64,000 bases of DNA from Streptomyces flaveolus. GTDB taxonomy: Bacteria > Actinomycetota > Actinomycetes > Streptomycetales > Streptomycetaceae. This document shows, piece after piece, positions 15,864-25,658 of the stretch. Under the pieces are notes generated by a model. The model was given only the letters and a program-made list of their open reading frames with translations. It had not been told where the DNA came from and ran no database searches. Within the stretch, counting starts at the first letter, position 1. Each line of letters starts with the position of its first letter. The stretch is taken from positions 657 through 64,656 of the forward strand of contig NZ_BMRV01000025.1 in NCBI RefSeq assembly GCF_014648815.1, written 5' to 3'. The translations under genes and the position numbers were made by a program.

Positions 15864-16646
15864 CTACAGGGACGCGATGACCCGGTCCGCCAGGATGTAG
15901 ACGTTCTCCTCGCCGCACGCGAAGGTCAGCGTGTAGGCGCCGGAGATGCCCGAGCCGCCCAGGAGGTACGGGGTCCGGCCCGCGCGCAGGGCGGCGGCCA
16001 GGCGCTCCGCGGTCTCGCGGTGGCCCGGCGTCATGCACAGGGTGGTGCCGTCGGCGAAGACGTACACGTCGAGGGTGCCCAGCGGGCCCGGGCGGACGTC
16101 CGCCAGCGCGATGTGCGAGGCCGCCAGCTCCTCCAGCGCGGCGACGGTGCGCTCGTGGTCGTTCACGGCCGGCGACGGGTTCGGGACGAAGTCCGGGTGC
16201 GAGGGGTGCCGGCGGCGGGCCGCGGCCAGCTCGGCGGACTCCCCGGCCGGCTCGTCGGCGTCCGCGCCCGGCTCGGTCACCGGCTCCAGGCCCACGAGGT
16301 CGGCCTGGCGGGGCAGGAAGAGCTCGCTGTCGGACAGGCCGAGCAGCAGAGGGGCGTCGGAGGCGTCGCGGGACTCCTGGGCGGCCCAGAAGGCGCGCGC
16401 CTCGGCCAGCTCCCGCTCGCGCTCCTCGGCGAGTGCCTCGGCGACGGCGGCGCGTATCTCCTCGGCGTCGCTGGTGGTGCGGGCGGCCGGGACCCGGCCC
16501 CGCGTGGCGGCGGCGCGGCTCTCGGCCAGCTCGGTGTGCAGGGCCGCGACCTGGCGGCGCAGCACGAGGACAGCGCGCAGGACGGCGACGCCCACGGCGC
16601 CGGTGGCGGCCGTGGTGAGCAGCAGGGCGATCGGCATGGCGCTCAC
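15864..16646 (-). CDS. Membrane-anchored hypothetical protein with coiled coil
   Basis: 260 residues. One N-terminal membrane segment (IALLLTTAATGAVGVAVLRAVLVL) is followed by a coiled coil (RRQVAALHTELAESRAA and AVAEALAEERERELAEARAFW) and a soluble C-terminal domain of about 110 residues. That domain has strands such as GTLDVYVFADGTTLCMTPGHRE and YTLTFACGEENVYILADRV. No catalytic motif recognised. Its stop lies 16 nt from that of the convergent 15537-15848 gene. Confidence 0.72.
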   Translation of the reverse strand: MSAMPIALLLTTAATGAVGVAVLRAVLVLRRQVAALHTELAESRAAATRGRVPAARTTSDAEEIRAAVAEALAEERERELAEARAFWAAQESRDASDAPLLLGLSDSELFLPRQADLVGLEPVTEPGADADEPAGESAELAAARRRHPSHPDFVPNPSPAVNDHERTVAALEELAASHIALADVRPGPLGTLDVYVFADGTTLCMTPGHRETAERLAAALRAGRTPYLLGGSGISGAYTLTFACGEENVYILADRVIASL

Positions 16647-16843
16647 GGACGTACTCCCGGTTCAAAGTCGACCCCCGACTTCCTACCTCAGCTTGAAGGG
16701 CGGACTAACCGTCTGTCAGTGCGTAACGTCACGAAACGGACAGGACTTTGGGCCCGTGAGGTACGGGTGTGGCTGGTCTGACCTGCGGAAATCAGGGTGG
16801 CGGGAGAGGTAGGTCACATCCTGGGGGAGGTTGGGTCACAAAT

Positions 16844-16880
16844 CGGCCCAGAACCCGGATGTCAGCGGGGTTCTGGGCCG
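16844..16880 (-). terminator. Terminator after the thiolase gene
   Basis: A perfect 13-bp stem CGGCCCAGAACCC (16844-16856) with its complement (16868-16880), 11-nt loop, 59 nt beyond the thiolase stop on the minus strand. Confidence 0.75.
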
Positions 16881-16938
16881 AGGGGTGACGCTGGGTCCCC
16901 GAAGGGCTACTGACGGTTTTTCAGCAGCCCGTTCCGGT

Positions 16939-18159
16939 TCAGCTGAGGCGCTCGATGACCATGGCCATGCCCTGGCCGCCGCCGACGCACATCGTCTCCA
17001 GGCCGAACTGCTTGTCGTGCGTCTGGAGGGAGTTGATCAGCGTGCCGGTGATGCGGGCGCCGGTCATGCCGAAGGGGTGGCCGACGGCGATGGCACCGCC
17101 GTTGACGTTCAGCTTCTCCAGCGGGACGCCCAGGTCCCGGTAGGAGGGGATGACCTGCGCGGCGAAGGCCTCGTTGATCTCGACCAGGTCGATGTCGTCG
17201 ATGGTCAGCCCGGCGCGGGACAGCGCCTGCTTGCTCGCCTCGACCGGGCCGAGGCCCATGATCTCGGGGGAGAGGCCGGAAACGCCGGTGGAGACGATGC
17301 GGGCGAGCGGGGTCAGGCCCAGCTCACGGGCCTTGGTGTCGCTCATGATCACGAGGGCGGCGGCGCCGTCGTTGAGCGGGCAGCAGTTGCCGGCGGTGAC
17401 CATGCCGTCGGGACGGAAGACGGGCTTGAGGCCCTGCACGGCCTCCAGGGTGACGCCGGCGCGCGGACCGTCGTCCTTGGACACGACGGTGCCGTCGGGG
17501 AGGGTGACCGGGGTGATCTCGCGCTCCCAGAAGCCGTTCTTGATGGCTTCCTCGGCGAGGTTCTGCGAGCGGACACCGAACTCGTCCATGTCCTGCCGGG
17601 TCACGCCCTTGACGCGGGCGAGGTTCTCGGCGGTCTGGCCCATCGCGATGTACGGGTCGGGGACCAGGCCGTCCTCGCGCGGGTCGTGCCAGGTGGTGCC
17701 CTCCTGCTGCGCGACCTCGGCGGTACGGGCCTCGGCCTCGGCGAAGAGCGGGTTGCGGGTGTCCGGCAGGCTGTCGGAGTTGCCCTTGGCGAACCGGGAG
17801 ACCATCTCGACACCGGCCGAGATGAAGACGTCGCCCTCGCCGGCCTTGATGGCGTGCAGGGCCATGCGGGAGGTCTGCAGGGACGAGGAGCAGTACCGGG
17901 TGATGGTGCAGCCGGGCAGGTGGTCCATGCCCATCTCGACGGCGACGATCCGGCCGAGGTTGTTGCCCTGCTCACCGCCGGGCAGGCCGCAGCCGAGCAT
18001 CAGGTCGTCGATGTCCCTCGGGTCCAGCTCGGGGACCTTGGCGAGGGCCGCCTGGATGATCGTGGCGGCCAGGTCGTCGGGGCGCAGGTCCTTCAGGGAG
18101 CCCTTGAAGGCGCGGCCGATGGGGGAGCGGGCGGCTGAGACGATCACGGCTTCGGGCAT
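16939..18159 (-). CDS. Acetyl-CoA C-acyltransferase (thiolase)
   Basis: 406 residues starting at the ATG at 18159 (MPEAVIVSAARSP), with GGAG 5 nt upstream. Nucleophile Cys90 in ITRYCSSSLQTSRMA; C-terminal NGGAIAVGHPFGMTGAR holds the catalytic His, and ETMCVGGGQGMAMVIE the second Cys. Type II thiolase catalysing reversible acyl transfer from acyl-CoA to acetyl-CoA, either in beta-oxidation or in acetoacetyl-CoA formation. It is monocistronic here, with its own terminator and a possible operator upstream. Confidence 0.92.
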   Translation of the reverse strand: MPEAVIVSAARSPIGRAFKGSLKDLRPDDLAATIIQAALAKVPELDPRDIDDLMLGCGLPGGEQGNNLGRIVAVEMGMDHLPGCTITRYCSSSLQTSRMALHAIKAGEGDVFISAGVEMVSRFAKGNSDSLPDTRNPLFAEAEARTAEVAQQEGTTWHDPREDGLVPDPYIAMGQTAENLARVKGVTRQDMDEFGVRSQNLAEEAIKNGFWEREITPVTLPDGTVVSKDDGPRAGVTLEAVQGLKPVFRPDGMVTAGNCCPLNDGAAALVIMSDTKARELGLTPLARIVSTGVSGLSPEIMGLGPVEASKQALSRAGLTIDDIDLVEINEAFAAQVIPSYRDLGVPLEKLNVNGGAIAVGHPFGMTGARITGTLINSLQTHDKQFGLETMCVGGGQGMAMVIERLS

Positions 18160-18264
18160 CACGGCTCCAGTGGCGTCGCGGGGATGAGGCGGCTGGTTGG
18201 GAAGTTACCCGGCCGTATGGCCTGGGTCACGGGTATGGGTGTGTGACATGGACCGCAACTTTCT

Positions 18265-18272
18265 AAGCGCTT
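18265..18272 (-). promoter_or_regulatory. Palindrome upstream of the thiolase gene
   Basis: AAGCGCTT (18265-18272) followed by GCTT lies about 105 bp before the thiolase start, in a stretch less GC-rich than its surroundings. AAGCGCTTGCTT-like sites are bound by some TetR-family fatty-acid regulators in actinobacteria (from memory). The short length makes chance occurrence possible. The rest of 18160-18413 shows no gene. Confidence 0.3.
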
Positions 18273-18413
18273 GCTTGGGCCTCCGGCGGTCCGGTGCCTT
18301 GTCAGTGCGGGGCCGCTGCGGCGCGGGGGTCCGGGGCCGGGCGCGGGTCGTCCCTGACCGGTCGCGCAGTTCCCCGCGCCCCTTGGGGCGCGGATGCCGA
18401 CGCCCCTCCCCGC

Positions 18414-19439
18414 CTACCCGCGCTGTGCCGGTGTCGCCGGTTCCGCCTCCGAGACCCTCCGGCGCCTGCGCCGCTTGAGCAGGGCCCAGGGGCCCCGCGG
18501 GCCCGTGGGCATCGCCGCCGCGACCTCCGTGCCGGCCTCGTCCGCGGCCTCGGCCGCCGCCCGTGCCACCGGCAGGAAGCCCTCCCGGCGGGCGGCGTCG
18601 GGACGCTCCTCCTCCGCCGGCCACAGGCCGAGTGCCGCGCAGACCGACGGGAGGACCGCCATCGCCGCCGTGGCATAGCCCTCCGCGGAGGGGTGGTAGT
18701 TGTCGGGGCCGAACAGCTCCCGCGGATTCTCGGCGAACTCCGGGCCCAGCAGGTCGCCCAGCGACACCGTGCGCCCGCCCTGCTCCACCACGCCGATCGT
18801 CTGCGCCGCCGCCAGCTGCCGCGAGGTCCGCCGGGCCAGCCAGCGCAGCGGCTGCGGCACCGGCTCGATGGTGCCGAGGTCCGGGCAGGTGCCGACCACC
18901 ACCTCCGCGCCGGCCGTGCGCAGCCGTCGTACCGCCGTCGCCAGGTGCCGCACCGAGCGGGTGGCCGGCATGCGGTGGGTGACGTCGTTCGCGCCGACCA
19001 TGATCACGCAGATGTCGGCCACCCGGTCCGGATCGGCGAGCGCCAGCCCCACCTGGCGGTCCAGGTCGTCCGAACGGGCCCCCGGCACCGCGACCGAGGT
19101 CAGCTCCACCGGCCGCTCGGCCACCGCCGCGAGCCCGGAGGCCAGCAGCGCGCCCGGTGTCTGGCCGGCCCGGTGCACGCCCTGACCGGCGGCCGTGGAG
19201 TCGCCCAGCATCACCAGCCGCAGCGGTGGGACGGCGGCCGTCGTGAGGGAGCCGCCGTACAGTCCCTCCGCGTTCGGCACCCGGTCGGGCGTGCCGATGC
19301 CCACCCGGCGCCTGGCCAGCTGCACCTCCGCCAGCAGCAGACCGACCGCGGCCGCGCCGGCCAGCCCGATCCCGCCGCCGCCGTACGCCGCGCCGGCCGC
19401 GATCCGCCGGGCCACCCTCGCCCTCGACATGCTCGTCAT
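18414..19439 (-). CDS. SGNH/GDSL hydrolase family protein
   Basis: 341 residues from the ATG at 19439. An N-terminal membrane segment (about 13-37) anchors or exports it. Block I LVMLGDSTAAGQG (76-88) has the nucleophile Ser81, block III is VGANDVTH, and block V has the catalytic Asp/His pair in DNYHPSAEGYATA. Probably an extracytoplasmic esterase or acylhydrolase of unknown substrate. The C-terminal 70 residues are Ala/Arg-rich and end in a basic RRRRRR stretch. It is divergent from the cystathionine beta-synthase gene. Confidence 0.85.
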   Translation of the reverse strand: MTSMSRARVARRIAAGAAYGGGGIGLAGAAAVGLLLAEVQLARRRVGIGTPDRVPNAEGLYGGSLTTAAVPPLRLVMLGDSTAAGQGVHRAGQTPGALLASGLAAVAERPVELTSVAVPGARSDDLDRQVGLALADPDRVADICVIMVGANDVTHRMPATRSVRHLATAVRRLRTAGAEVVVGTCPDLGTIEPVPQPLRWLARRTSRQLAAAQTIGVVEQGGRTVSLGDLLGPEFAENPRELFGPDNYHPSAEGYATAAMAVLPSVCAALGLWPAEEERPDAARREGFLPVARAAAEAADEAGTEVAAAMPTGPRGPWALLKRRRRRRVSEAEPATPAQRG

Positions 19440-19607
19440 ACGTCGCCGCCACCTCCATCGAGCCGTACACCCACTGCTTGCCCCGTACGGACGGTCGCCC
19501 AATCTCAACGGGGAGTGAACGACCGACACAGGGCATCGGCGGGCCCGCAGGCCATAGGCTGGCGGAACCAATCACGACCACATCTTTTGCGGCATCCGGA
19601 GACCACG

Positions 19608-20996
<1,389 letters not shown>

Positions 20997-21298
20997 GTCC
21001 GTGATCCGTGCTCGCCCGCGGACTTCGCGGAAGTGGTACGCGCGCGTCACGTTCGCGCAGCACCCGCTTAACACGAGGTCGGCACAGTAGGGGGTGTCGG
21101 CAGGGCGGGAGCGGCTCCCCGCCCGGGCCGGCACCGAACGGCGTCGAGGACCTTCCGGAGCGGCTCCCGGACCTCCACGGACGCCACGGACGCGCCGCCC
21201 GGCCGTGAGGCCCGGCACCGCGTCCCCCGCGGGGACCGCCGTCGTCCCGCCCCTCAGCGATGGGGGTGCGGCGGTCCCCGCGCAGTCTTCCGGCGTGC
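20997..21298. other. Intergenic region, no gene seen
   Basis: About 300 bp of GC-rich DNA between cystathionine beta-synthase and a convergent hypothetical gene. A hairpin GTCCCC (21222-21227) / GGGGAC (21231-21236) with a 3-nt loop may be a terminator. Open frames here lack ribosome sites and normal codon bias. Confidence 0.5.
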
Positions 21299-21733
21299 TC
21301 AGTCCTCCCAGCGGTCCTCGCGGCCGGGGGTGCGGCGACGGCCGAAGAGGCCCGGGTTGGTGCGGGCGGCCTGGACGACGTTGACCCCGACGATGCCCGC
21401 CCAGGCGGTCAGCAGCCCGGGGAGGTGGGCGACGCCGCCGCCGATCGCGGAGAGCGGGACGGCGAGGACCAGCGAGACGATGCCGAAGCCGAAGCGCTCG
21501 CCGAAGGAGTCGGTGGACCGCGGCGAGCGGCTGTCCCGGGCCGCCGTCATCTGCTGCTCGGCGAACTGCCGGCGCACCCGGCGCTCGACCGCGCCGTCGA
21601 TGCGCTGGTCGACCTTCTCCAGGAACGAGTCGACCAGTGCCGACTCGTACTCCTCACCGAGCTCCCTGCGAGTCTGCAGGGTGGCGTCGAGTTCCTTCTT
21701 GAGGTCGGTGTCCCGCCCGTCCATTCCCGTCAT
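21299..21733 (-). CDS. Conserved hypothetical membrane protein
   Basis: 144 residues from the ATG at 21733 (MTGMDGRD); an alternative ATG at 21724 is equally possible. The N-terminal half is helical and charged (DLKKELDATLQTRRELGEEYESALVDSFLEKVDQRID). Two hydrophobic segments follow (FGIVSLVLAVPLSAIGGGVA and LLTAWAGIVGVNVVQAA), with a basic tail. No functional motif. It probably belongs to the chromosomal backbone and marks the left edge of the second accessory locus. Confidence 0.7.
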   Translation of the reverse strand: MTGMDGRDTDLKKELDATLQTRRELGEEYESALVDSFLEKVDQRIDGAVERRVRRQFAEQQMTAARDSRSPRSTDSFGERFGFGIVSLVLAVPLSAIGGGVAHLPGLLTAWAGIVGVNVVQAARTNPGLFGRRRTPGREDRWED

Positions 21734-21876
21734 GCGTCCCACGGTAGGGGGCGGGGACGGCGCCGGCACGGGGGTTAGCCCCCGTCTTCGGCGGGGGTGA
21801 GCGGTACGGGCCGGGCGGCGGGCGGAGGTCCGCCGCCGCCGGTCCCGTCCGGCGGCGGCGTCCGTGCCCCGGGTGC

Positions 21877-22368
21877 TCAGCCGGCCTCCCGGGTGTCCCG
21901 CCGGAGCCGTGCGCGCCGGGTGGCCCGGTCGATCATCAGCAGTCCCCGGGAGCGGCCGAGCGGGCGCAGGGCGTTCTGGAGGGGTGCCGACCAGGGCCGG
22001 CGCAGCCCGCCGAGGACCGCGAAGCGCGTGCCCGACCCCTCGGGGACGGCCGCCATGCCGCCGACCACGTACCGGCTCTGCATCAGGCACCAGCCGGGCT
22101 GGAGCCGGACGTCGAAGCGGGCGGTGTGGCCGAGGGGACCGTACGCCTGGCCGTGGAAGCGGTCCCCGCCGCAGGGACGGCACCGGAACTCGCGCAGTGT
22201 CGGCACCAGATGGGGGAGTTCCCCCTCCAGGTCCCCGGCGACGGACCACACGTCCGCCACCGGCAGGTCGACATGGGCCTCCGCGTACATGACGGCGTGC
22301 AGTCCCGCGGCCAGGACGCGCAGGCGCCGGACCGGGTCGAGGTCGGCCGTAGGCCAGTTGGTCGTCAT
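21877..22368 (-). CDS. SRPBCC-fold protein, copy 1
   Basis: 163 residues. The segment FDVPVADVWSVAGDLEGELP-like (here VDLPVADVWSVAGDLE) followed by GGDRFHGQAYGPLGHTARFDVRLQPGWCLMQS fits the SRPBCC/START helix-grip ligand-binding fold. It is clearly paralogous to the product of 24101-24604 (shared LDPxRRLR, WSVAxDLExELP, RPGWCLMQ). Its ATG overlaps the stop of the upstream sigma-like gene (ATGA), so the two are coupled. Such folds bind hydrophobic ligands or act as cyclases or aromatases. A ligand sensor acting with the sigma-like protein is my inference. Confidence 0.75.
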   Translation of the reverse strand: MTTNWPTADLDPVRRLRVLAAGLHAVMYAEAHVDLPVADVWSVAGDLEGELPHLVPTLREFRCRPCGGDRFHGQAYGPLGHTARFDVRLQPGWCLMQSRYVVGGMAAVPEGSGTRFAVLGGLRRPWSAPLQNALRPLGRSRGLLMIDRATRRARLRRDTREAG

Positions 22369-22931
22369 CGCGGCCACGCCTTTCGGAAGCTGTGACGGGC
22401 ACGGTGGAGCCGGGACTTCATCGTGCCGCAGGAGATGTCGAGGATCTGGCTCGCCGACCGCTCGTCCAGGCCCTCGAGTTCGCGCAGGACCAGGACCGCG
22501 CGGTGTTCCGTGGACATGCGGGTGAGCACGTCCTGGATGTCCACCGCCAGTTCCGGGCTGCCCGGCCAGACGATGTCGTCGAACTCGCACACGGGTGTCT
22601 CGCGTTCGGTCCGGCGGGCCACCCGCACCGCCTCGCGCACCGTGATGGTGCGCACCCACGCGTACAGGGCGCGGGGGTCGCGGAGCCGGGGCAGGCCCTG
22701 GAAGACCGCGATCAGCGCCTCCTGCACGGCGTCGGCGCTGTGCCCGAGGGCGATCGGCCGGCACAGCCGGCTCACGTACGGGGTGAGCAGGCCCAGCAGC
22801 TCGTTGAGGGCCATGGCGTCACCGGACTGGGCAGCCCGCACGAGGACGCCTCCCGCGGCCCAGGGATCCTCCTGTGTGTCCTGCCGCGGGGCAGGGGCCT
22901 TGCGCAGGGTGCCCGCTCGGGCTGTGTTCAT
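22365..22931 (-). CDS. Sigma-70-like (ECF-type) regulator, copy 1
   Basis: 188 residues, GGAGGAG ribosome site. Region 2-like sequence at about 40-100 (LLTPYVSRLCRPIALGHSADAVQEALIAVFQGLPRLRD) and region 4 at about 130-185 (LTRMSTEHRAVLVLRELEGLDERSASQILDISCGTMKSRLHRARHSFRKAW). Both DNA-binding regions are intact, so it could be an active ECF sigma factor. It is coupled to an SRPBCC gene and has a diverged paralogue at 23588-24124. No anti-sigma gene is adjacent. Confidence 0.82.
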   Translation of the reverse strand: MNTARAGTLRKAPAPRQDTQEDPWAAGGVLVRAAQSGDAMALNELLGLLTPYVSRLCRPIALGHSADAVQEALIAVFQGLPRLRDPRALYAWVRTITVREAVRVARRTERETPVCEFDDIVWPGSPELAVDIQDVLTRMSTEHRAVLVLRELEGLDERSASQILDISCGTMKSRLHRARHSFRKAWPR

Positions 22932-23587
22932 GTGCCGTTCTCCTCCCTTGGACGTCGGCGCTCCAGCGGCGGCACCAGGACGGCGTCGGTGTGGGAGCTT
23001 TCGTGGAGGAGGAGGAGCGGCGGCGGCCGGGCACTCCCGTCCGTCGTGAACTGGCTGGAACTGGAATCGGCGCCCGAGGGAGTGCATGGCCCCCGGCGGG
23101 CCTCTGTCCGGGTGGGGATGTCCGTCCCGCGGGCCGGGGAACCGGTCCGCCGGCCGGCAGCGGACTTGGCGGACAGTGAGTGCCGGGCGGAGGCGAACGC
23201 CGAGGCACTCTTCGGCATGCGCGGAGGACTGTTTCGGAGTGCCGGATTATCGCCGAGGTGTGGAGAGGTGATGCGTTCTGAGCCGATCTGTTGCGGCCGC
23301 CGTCCGGCATATGCCCGGCCGGGGCGGGCTCCTCGGCTCAACCTCCCGGATTTCTGCACCCGGTGCTAGGGTGGGCGCGATGTGCGGCTATTGAATTAGC
23401 CATCTACGGGGGGTCCGTTACACATGGTGCAGCTATTAATCCGGAAAGCGGTCGTCGGCAAGCTCTGTTTGAATTCCCGTCAATACGAGAGGGTTCGGCG
23501 CCGCCCGTTCCCGGCGTCCGGTTATCCGGTTGAATCTGGAAATTCCTTCCGCGTTCCCTGCCCGGTCACGGCGCCAGCGGGGGTGCG
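22932..23587. promoter_or_regulatory. Divergent promoter region between the two sigma-like genes
   Basis: 656 bp without a convincing gene. The part 23378-23490 is clearly less GC-rich than its surroundings and includes GGCTA (23386-23390) / TAGCC (23397-23401), a small stem around TTGAAT. This is the likely promoter area for the rightward sigma-like gene. I could not assign -35/-10 boxes with confidence. Confidence 0.45.
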
Positions 23588-24124
23588 GTGAGCGGGGGCG
23601 GGGAAGGGCACACGGGACACCGGGATCCGGAGCTGCTGGCCCGCCTGGTCGAGGGGGCGCGGCGCGGGGACGCGCTGGCGATGGACGAACTGCTGGAGAT
23701 CCTCGCCCCCTTCGTCGGCCGGATCTGTGGCCCGGTGGCGTTGCAGGACGGTCCCGACGCCGCGCAGGAGGCGCTGATCGCGGTGTTCCGCAGCATCCGC
23801 CAGCTCAAGGAGCCGGCGGCCCTGTTCGGATGGGTGCGGGCGATCGCCGTGCGGGAGGCGCTGAAGTTCGCCAACCAGCGCCGGCGCCAGCCGACCGTGC
23901 CGATGGAGTGGGAGGACCCGCCGGTCGCGGGGGACCTGCACCTCGCCTCGGACATCACGGACGCGCTGGGCCGCCTGATGCCGGAGCACCGGGCCGTGCT
24001 GATGCTGCGTCACGTCGAGGGGCTGAGCGAACAGGAGGTCTCCGCCCTGCTGGAGATACCCGTGGGGACGGTCAGGTCCCGGCTGTTCCGGGCCCGGCGG
24101 TCATTCCGCTCGGCCTGGGGCTGA
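23588..24124 (+). CDS. Sigma-70-like (ECF-type) regulator, copy 2
   Basis: 178 residues from a GTG. Region 2 (LLEILAPFVGRICGPVALQDGPDAAQEALIAVFRSIRQLKE) and region 4 (LMPEHRAVLMLRHVEGLSEQEVSALLEIPVGTVRSRLFRARRSF) align closely with the product of 22365-22931. Its last 24 bp overlap the end of the convergent SRPBCC gene. The arrangement is therefore the same gene pair as copy 1, but with the SRPBCC partner turned to the opposite strand. Probably a pathway-specific regulator of the adjacent locus. Confidence 0.82.
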   Translation: MSGGGEGHTGHRDPELLARLVEGARRGDALAMDELLEILAPFVGRICGPVALQDGPDAAQEALIAVFRSIRQLKEPAALFGWVRAIAVREALKFANQRRRQPTVPMEWEDPPVAGDLHLASDITDALGRLMPEHRAVLMLRHVEGLSEQEVSALLEIPVGTVRSRLFRARRSFRSAWG

Positions 24125-24604
24125 GCGGGCCGCGACCCGTTCGCCCAGGCGGTCGAGCATCCGCTGGGCCCGCCGCGCCGACCAGGGGGCGCGCATCCGG
24201 TCCAGCGTGTCGCCGCCCGGCAGGCGCAGGGTGCTGAAGAAGGCGAAGCGGCAGCCGCCACCGTCCGGCGTGGCGGCCATGCCGCTGGTCAGCGCGGTGC
24301 CCTGCATCAGGCACCACCCGGGACGCAGGACGACGTCGAAGCGCTCGCGGTAGCCGAAGGCGCCGACCGCCCGGCCCGACAGCCGGTCACCGGAGGACGC
24401 CGTGACGGTGAAGGACCGCAGCCCCGGCACGATGAGCGGCAGTTCGGTCTCGAGGTCGGACGCGACGGACCAGAAGTGGCCGACCGGCACGTCGAAACGG
24501 CGCTCGGCGAAGGCCGGGTGCCGGGCACTGGACGCGATGATCCTCAGCCGGCGTATCGGGTCGAGTTCGGCCAGCGGCCAGCCGTTGTCCACCGCACCGG
24601 TCAT
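24101..24604 (-). CDS. SRPBCC-fold protein, copy 2
   Basis: 167 residues. FDVPVGHFWSVASDLETELPLIVPGLRSFTV, SSGDRLSGRAVGAFGYRERFDVVLRPGWCLMQG and SGMAATPDGGGCRFAFFSTLRLPG define the same helix-grip fold as copy 1. It converges with the sigma-like gene and overlaps it by 24 bp at the 3' ends, so simultaneous transcription would produce antisense pairing. Its ribosome site lies inside a 9-bp inverted repeat at 24611-24655. Ligand unknown. Confidence 0.77.
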   Translation of the reverse strand: MTGAVDNGWPLAELDPIRRLRIIASSARHPAFAERRFDVPVGHFWSVASDLETELPLIVPGLRSFTVTASSGDRLSGRAVGAFGYRERFDVVLRPGWCLMQGTALTSGMAATPDGGGCRFAFFSTLRLPGGDTLDRMRAPWSARRAQRMLDRLGERVAARSAPGRAE

Positions 24605-24610
24605 TGCTGT

Positions 24611-24655
24611 CGCTCCCTCTTCACGCGTACGTGAGGTTACGTATGTGAGGGAGCG
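24611..24655 (-). promoter_or_regulatory. Inverted repeat covering the ribosome site of SRPBCC copy 2
   Basis: CGCTCCCTC (24611-24619) and GAGGGAGCG (24647-24655) are exact complements 27 nt apart. On the minus-strand transcript the arm nearest the ATG (24604) contains the Shine-Dalgarno sequence GAGGGAG, so folding would hide it. The loop holds TACGTGAGG and TATGTGAGG, an imperfect direct repeat. It could be an RNA translational switch or a protein operator. Confidence 0.5.
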
Positions 24656-24886
24656 TCGCACTGTCTCCCGGGATGGTCAAGACCTGGAAAAACTTCACGT
24701 CATGGGCTGGCGGGCCGCGGAGGAAGGGATTTGACGCACAGGGAGTACTTGCGTGCCGGGCGGCCTCTTCCTTGTGTGAGAAACCAGGTTACCGAACCGT
24801 TGCGCACGCCGGGAGAAGGGTTCGCCCGGGTGGTCGGTCACCGGTTCTCAGGGATACCGACGACAACGGACGGGGAAGCGAGCATC

Positions 24887-25552
24887 GTGTATTTCAGTGG
24901 GCCGCTCCACAACCTTCACCGCGCTTTTTCCAGCAATGGTCCGCGCATTCCGGGCATGGGATTCGGGGTCGCGTCGGCCCACGAGGGACCGCCCGTCGCG
25001 GTGACCGACGAGGAGCGGAGCCTGGCGCGGACCATGCCCGAAGCGCGCCGGAGCGACTTCCTCATCGGACGCAGCGCCCTGCACCGGGCGGTGCGCGCGG
25101 CGGGACTGTCCGCCGGTTCCGTGCTGTGCGACGGGCCCCGCCCCCGGCTGCCCGAGGGGATCGCCGCGTCGATCAGTCACTCCGGCGGTGTCGCGGTCGC
25201 CGTCGCGGGCCCCTCGGGTCTGTTCCGGACCCTGGGCGTCGACCTGGAGATGACCCCGCTGCCCGTGCGAGCGGCCCACCTGGTGCTGCGCGGGCCCGAA
25301 CGCCCGCTGCTCGGCCCGCCCCGCACGGCGGCCCGGCGCCTGCTCGCCCTCTACTCCGCGAAGGAGTCCGCCTTCAAGGCGCTCCACGCCGTGGTGGACC
25401 CGGCCCCGCGAGGGCTGCGGGACGTGCGGCTGGAGCCGGACGGGGCCGGCTACCTCGCCTGGGCGGCGGGCCGGCCCCACACCCGCGTCCACGTGAGCGT
25501 CCGGCACCTGCCCGACCGGGGCGTCCTGTGCTGGGCGCTGCCCCAGGACTGA
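24887..25552 (+). CDS. Sfp/EntD-type 4'-phosphopantetheinyl transferase
   Basis: 221 residues from the GTG at 24887, which has GGGGAAG upstream and gives the normal EntD-type length; a TTG at 24731 would add 52 non-homologous residues. Motifs in order: FLIGRSALHRAVRAAG (P1/P1a region), AASISHSGGVAVAVAG (P1), LGVDLEM (P2, Mg-binding Asp/Glu) and LYSAKESAFKALHAVV (P3). It transfers phosphopantetheine from CoA to a carrier-protein Ser. The targets are probably the carrier proteins at 31665 and 32935. Confidence 0.85.
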   Translation: MYFSGPLHNLHRAFSSNGPRIPGMGFGVASAHEGPPVAVTDEERSLARTMPEARRSDFLIGRSALHRAVRAAGLSAGSVLCDGPRPRLPEGIAASISHSGGVAVAVAGPSGLFRTLGVDLEMTPLPVRAAHLVLRGPERPLLGPPRTAARRLLALYSAKESAFKALHAVVDPAPRGLRDVRLEPDGAGYLAWAAGRPHTRVHVSVRHLPDRGVLCWALPQD

Positions 25553-25658
25553 GGCCGGGCGCCGCTTCCCGCTTCCGCACGTGCTCCCCGCTTGCCCTCA
25601 CCTTGCCCTCTCCTGCCCTCGCCCTTGCCCGCATCCGACGACGGAGGCCGATCTCGTC

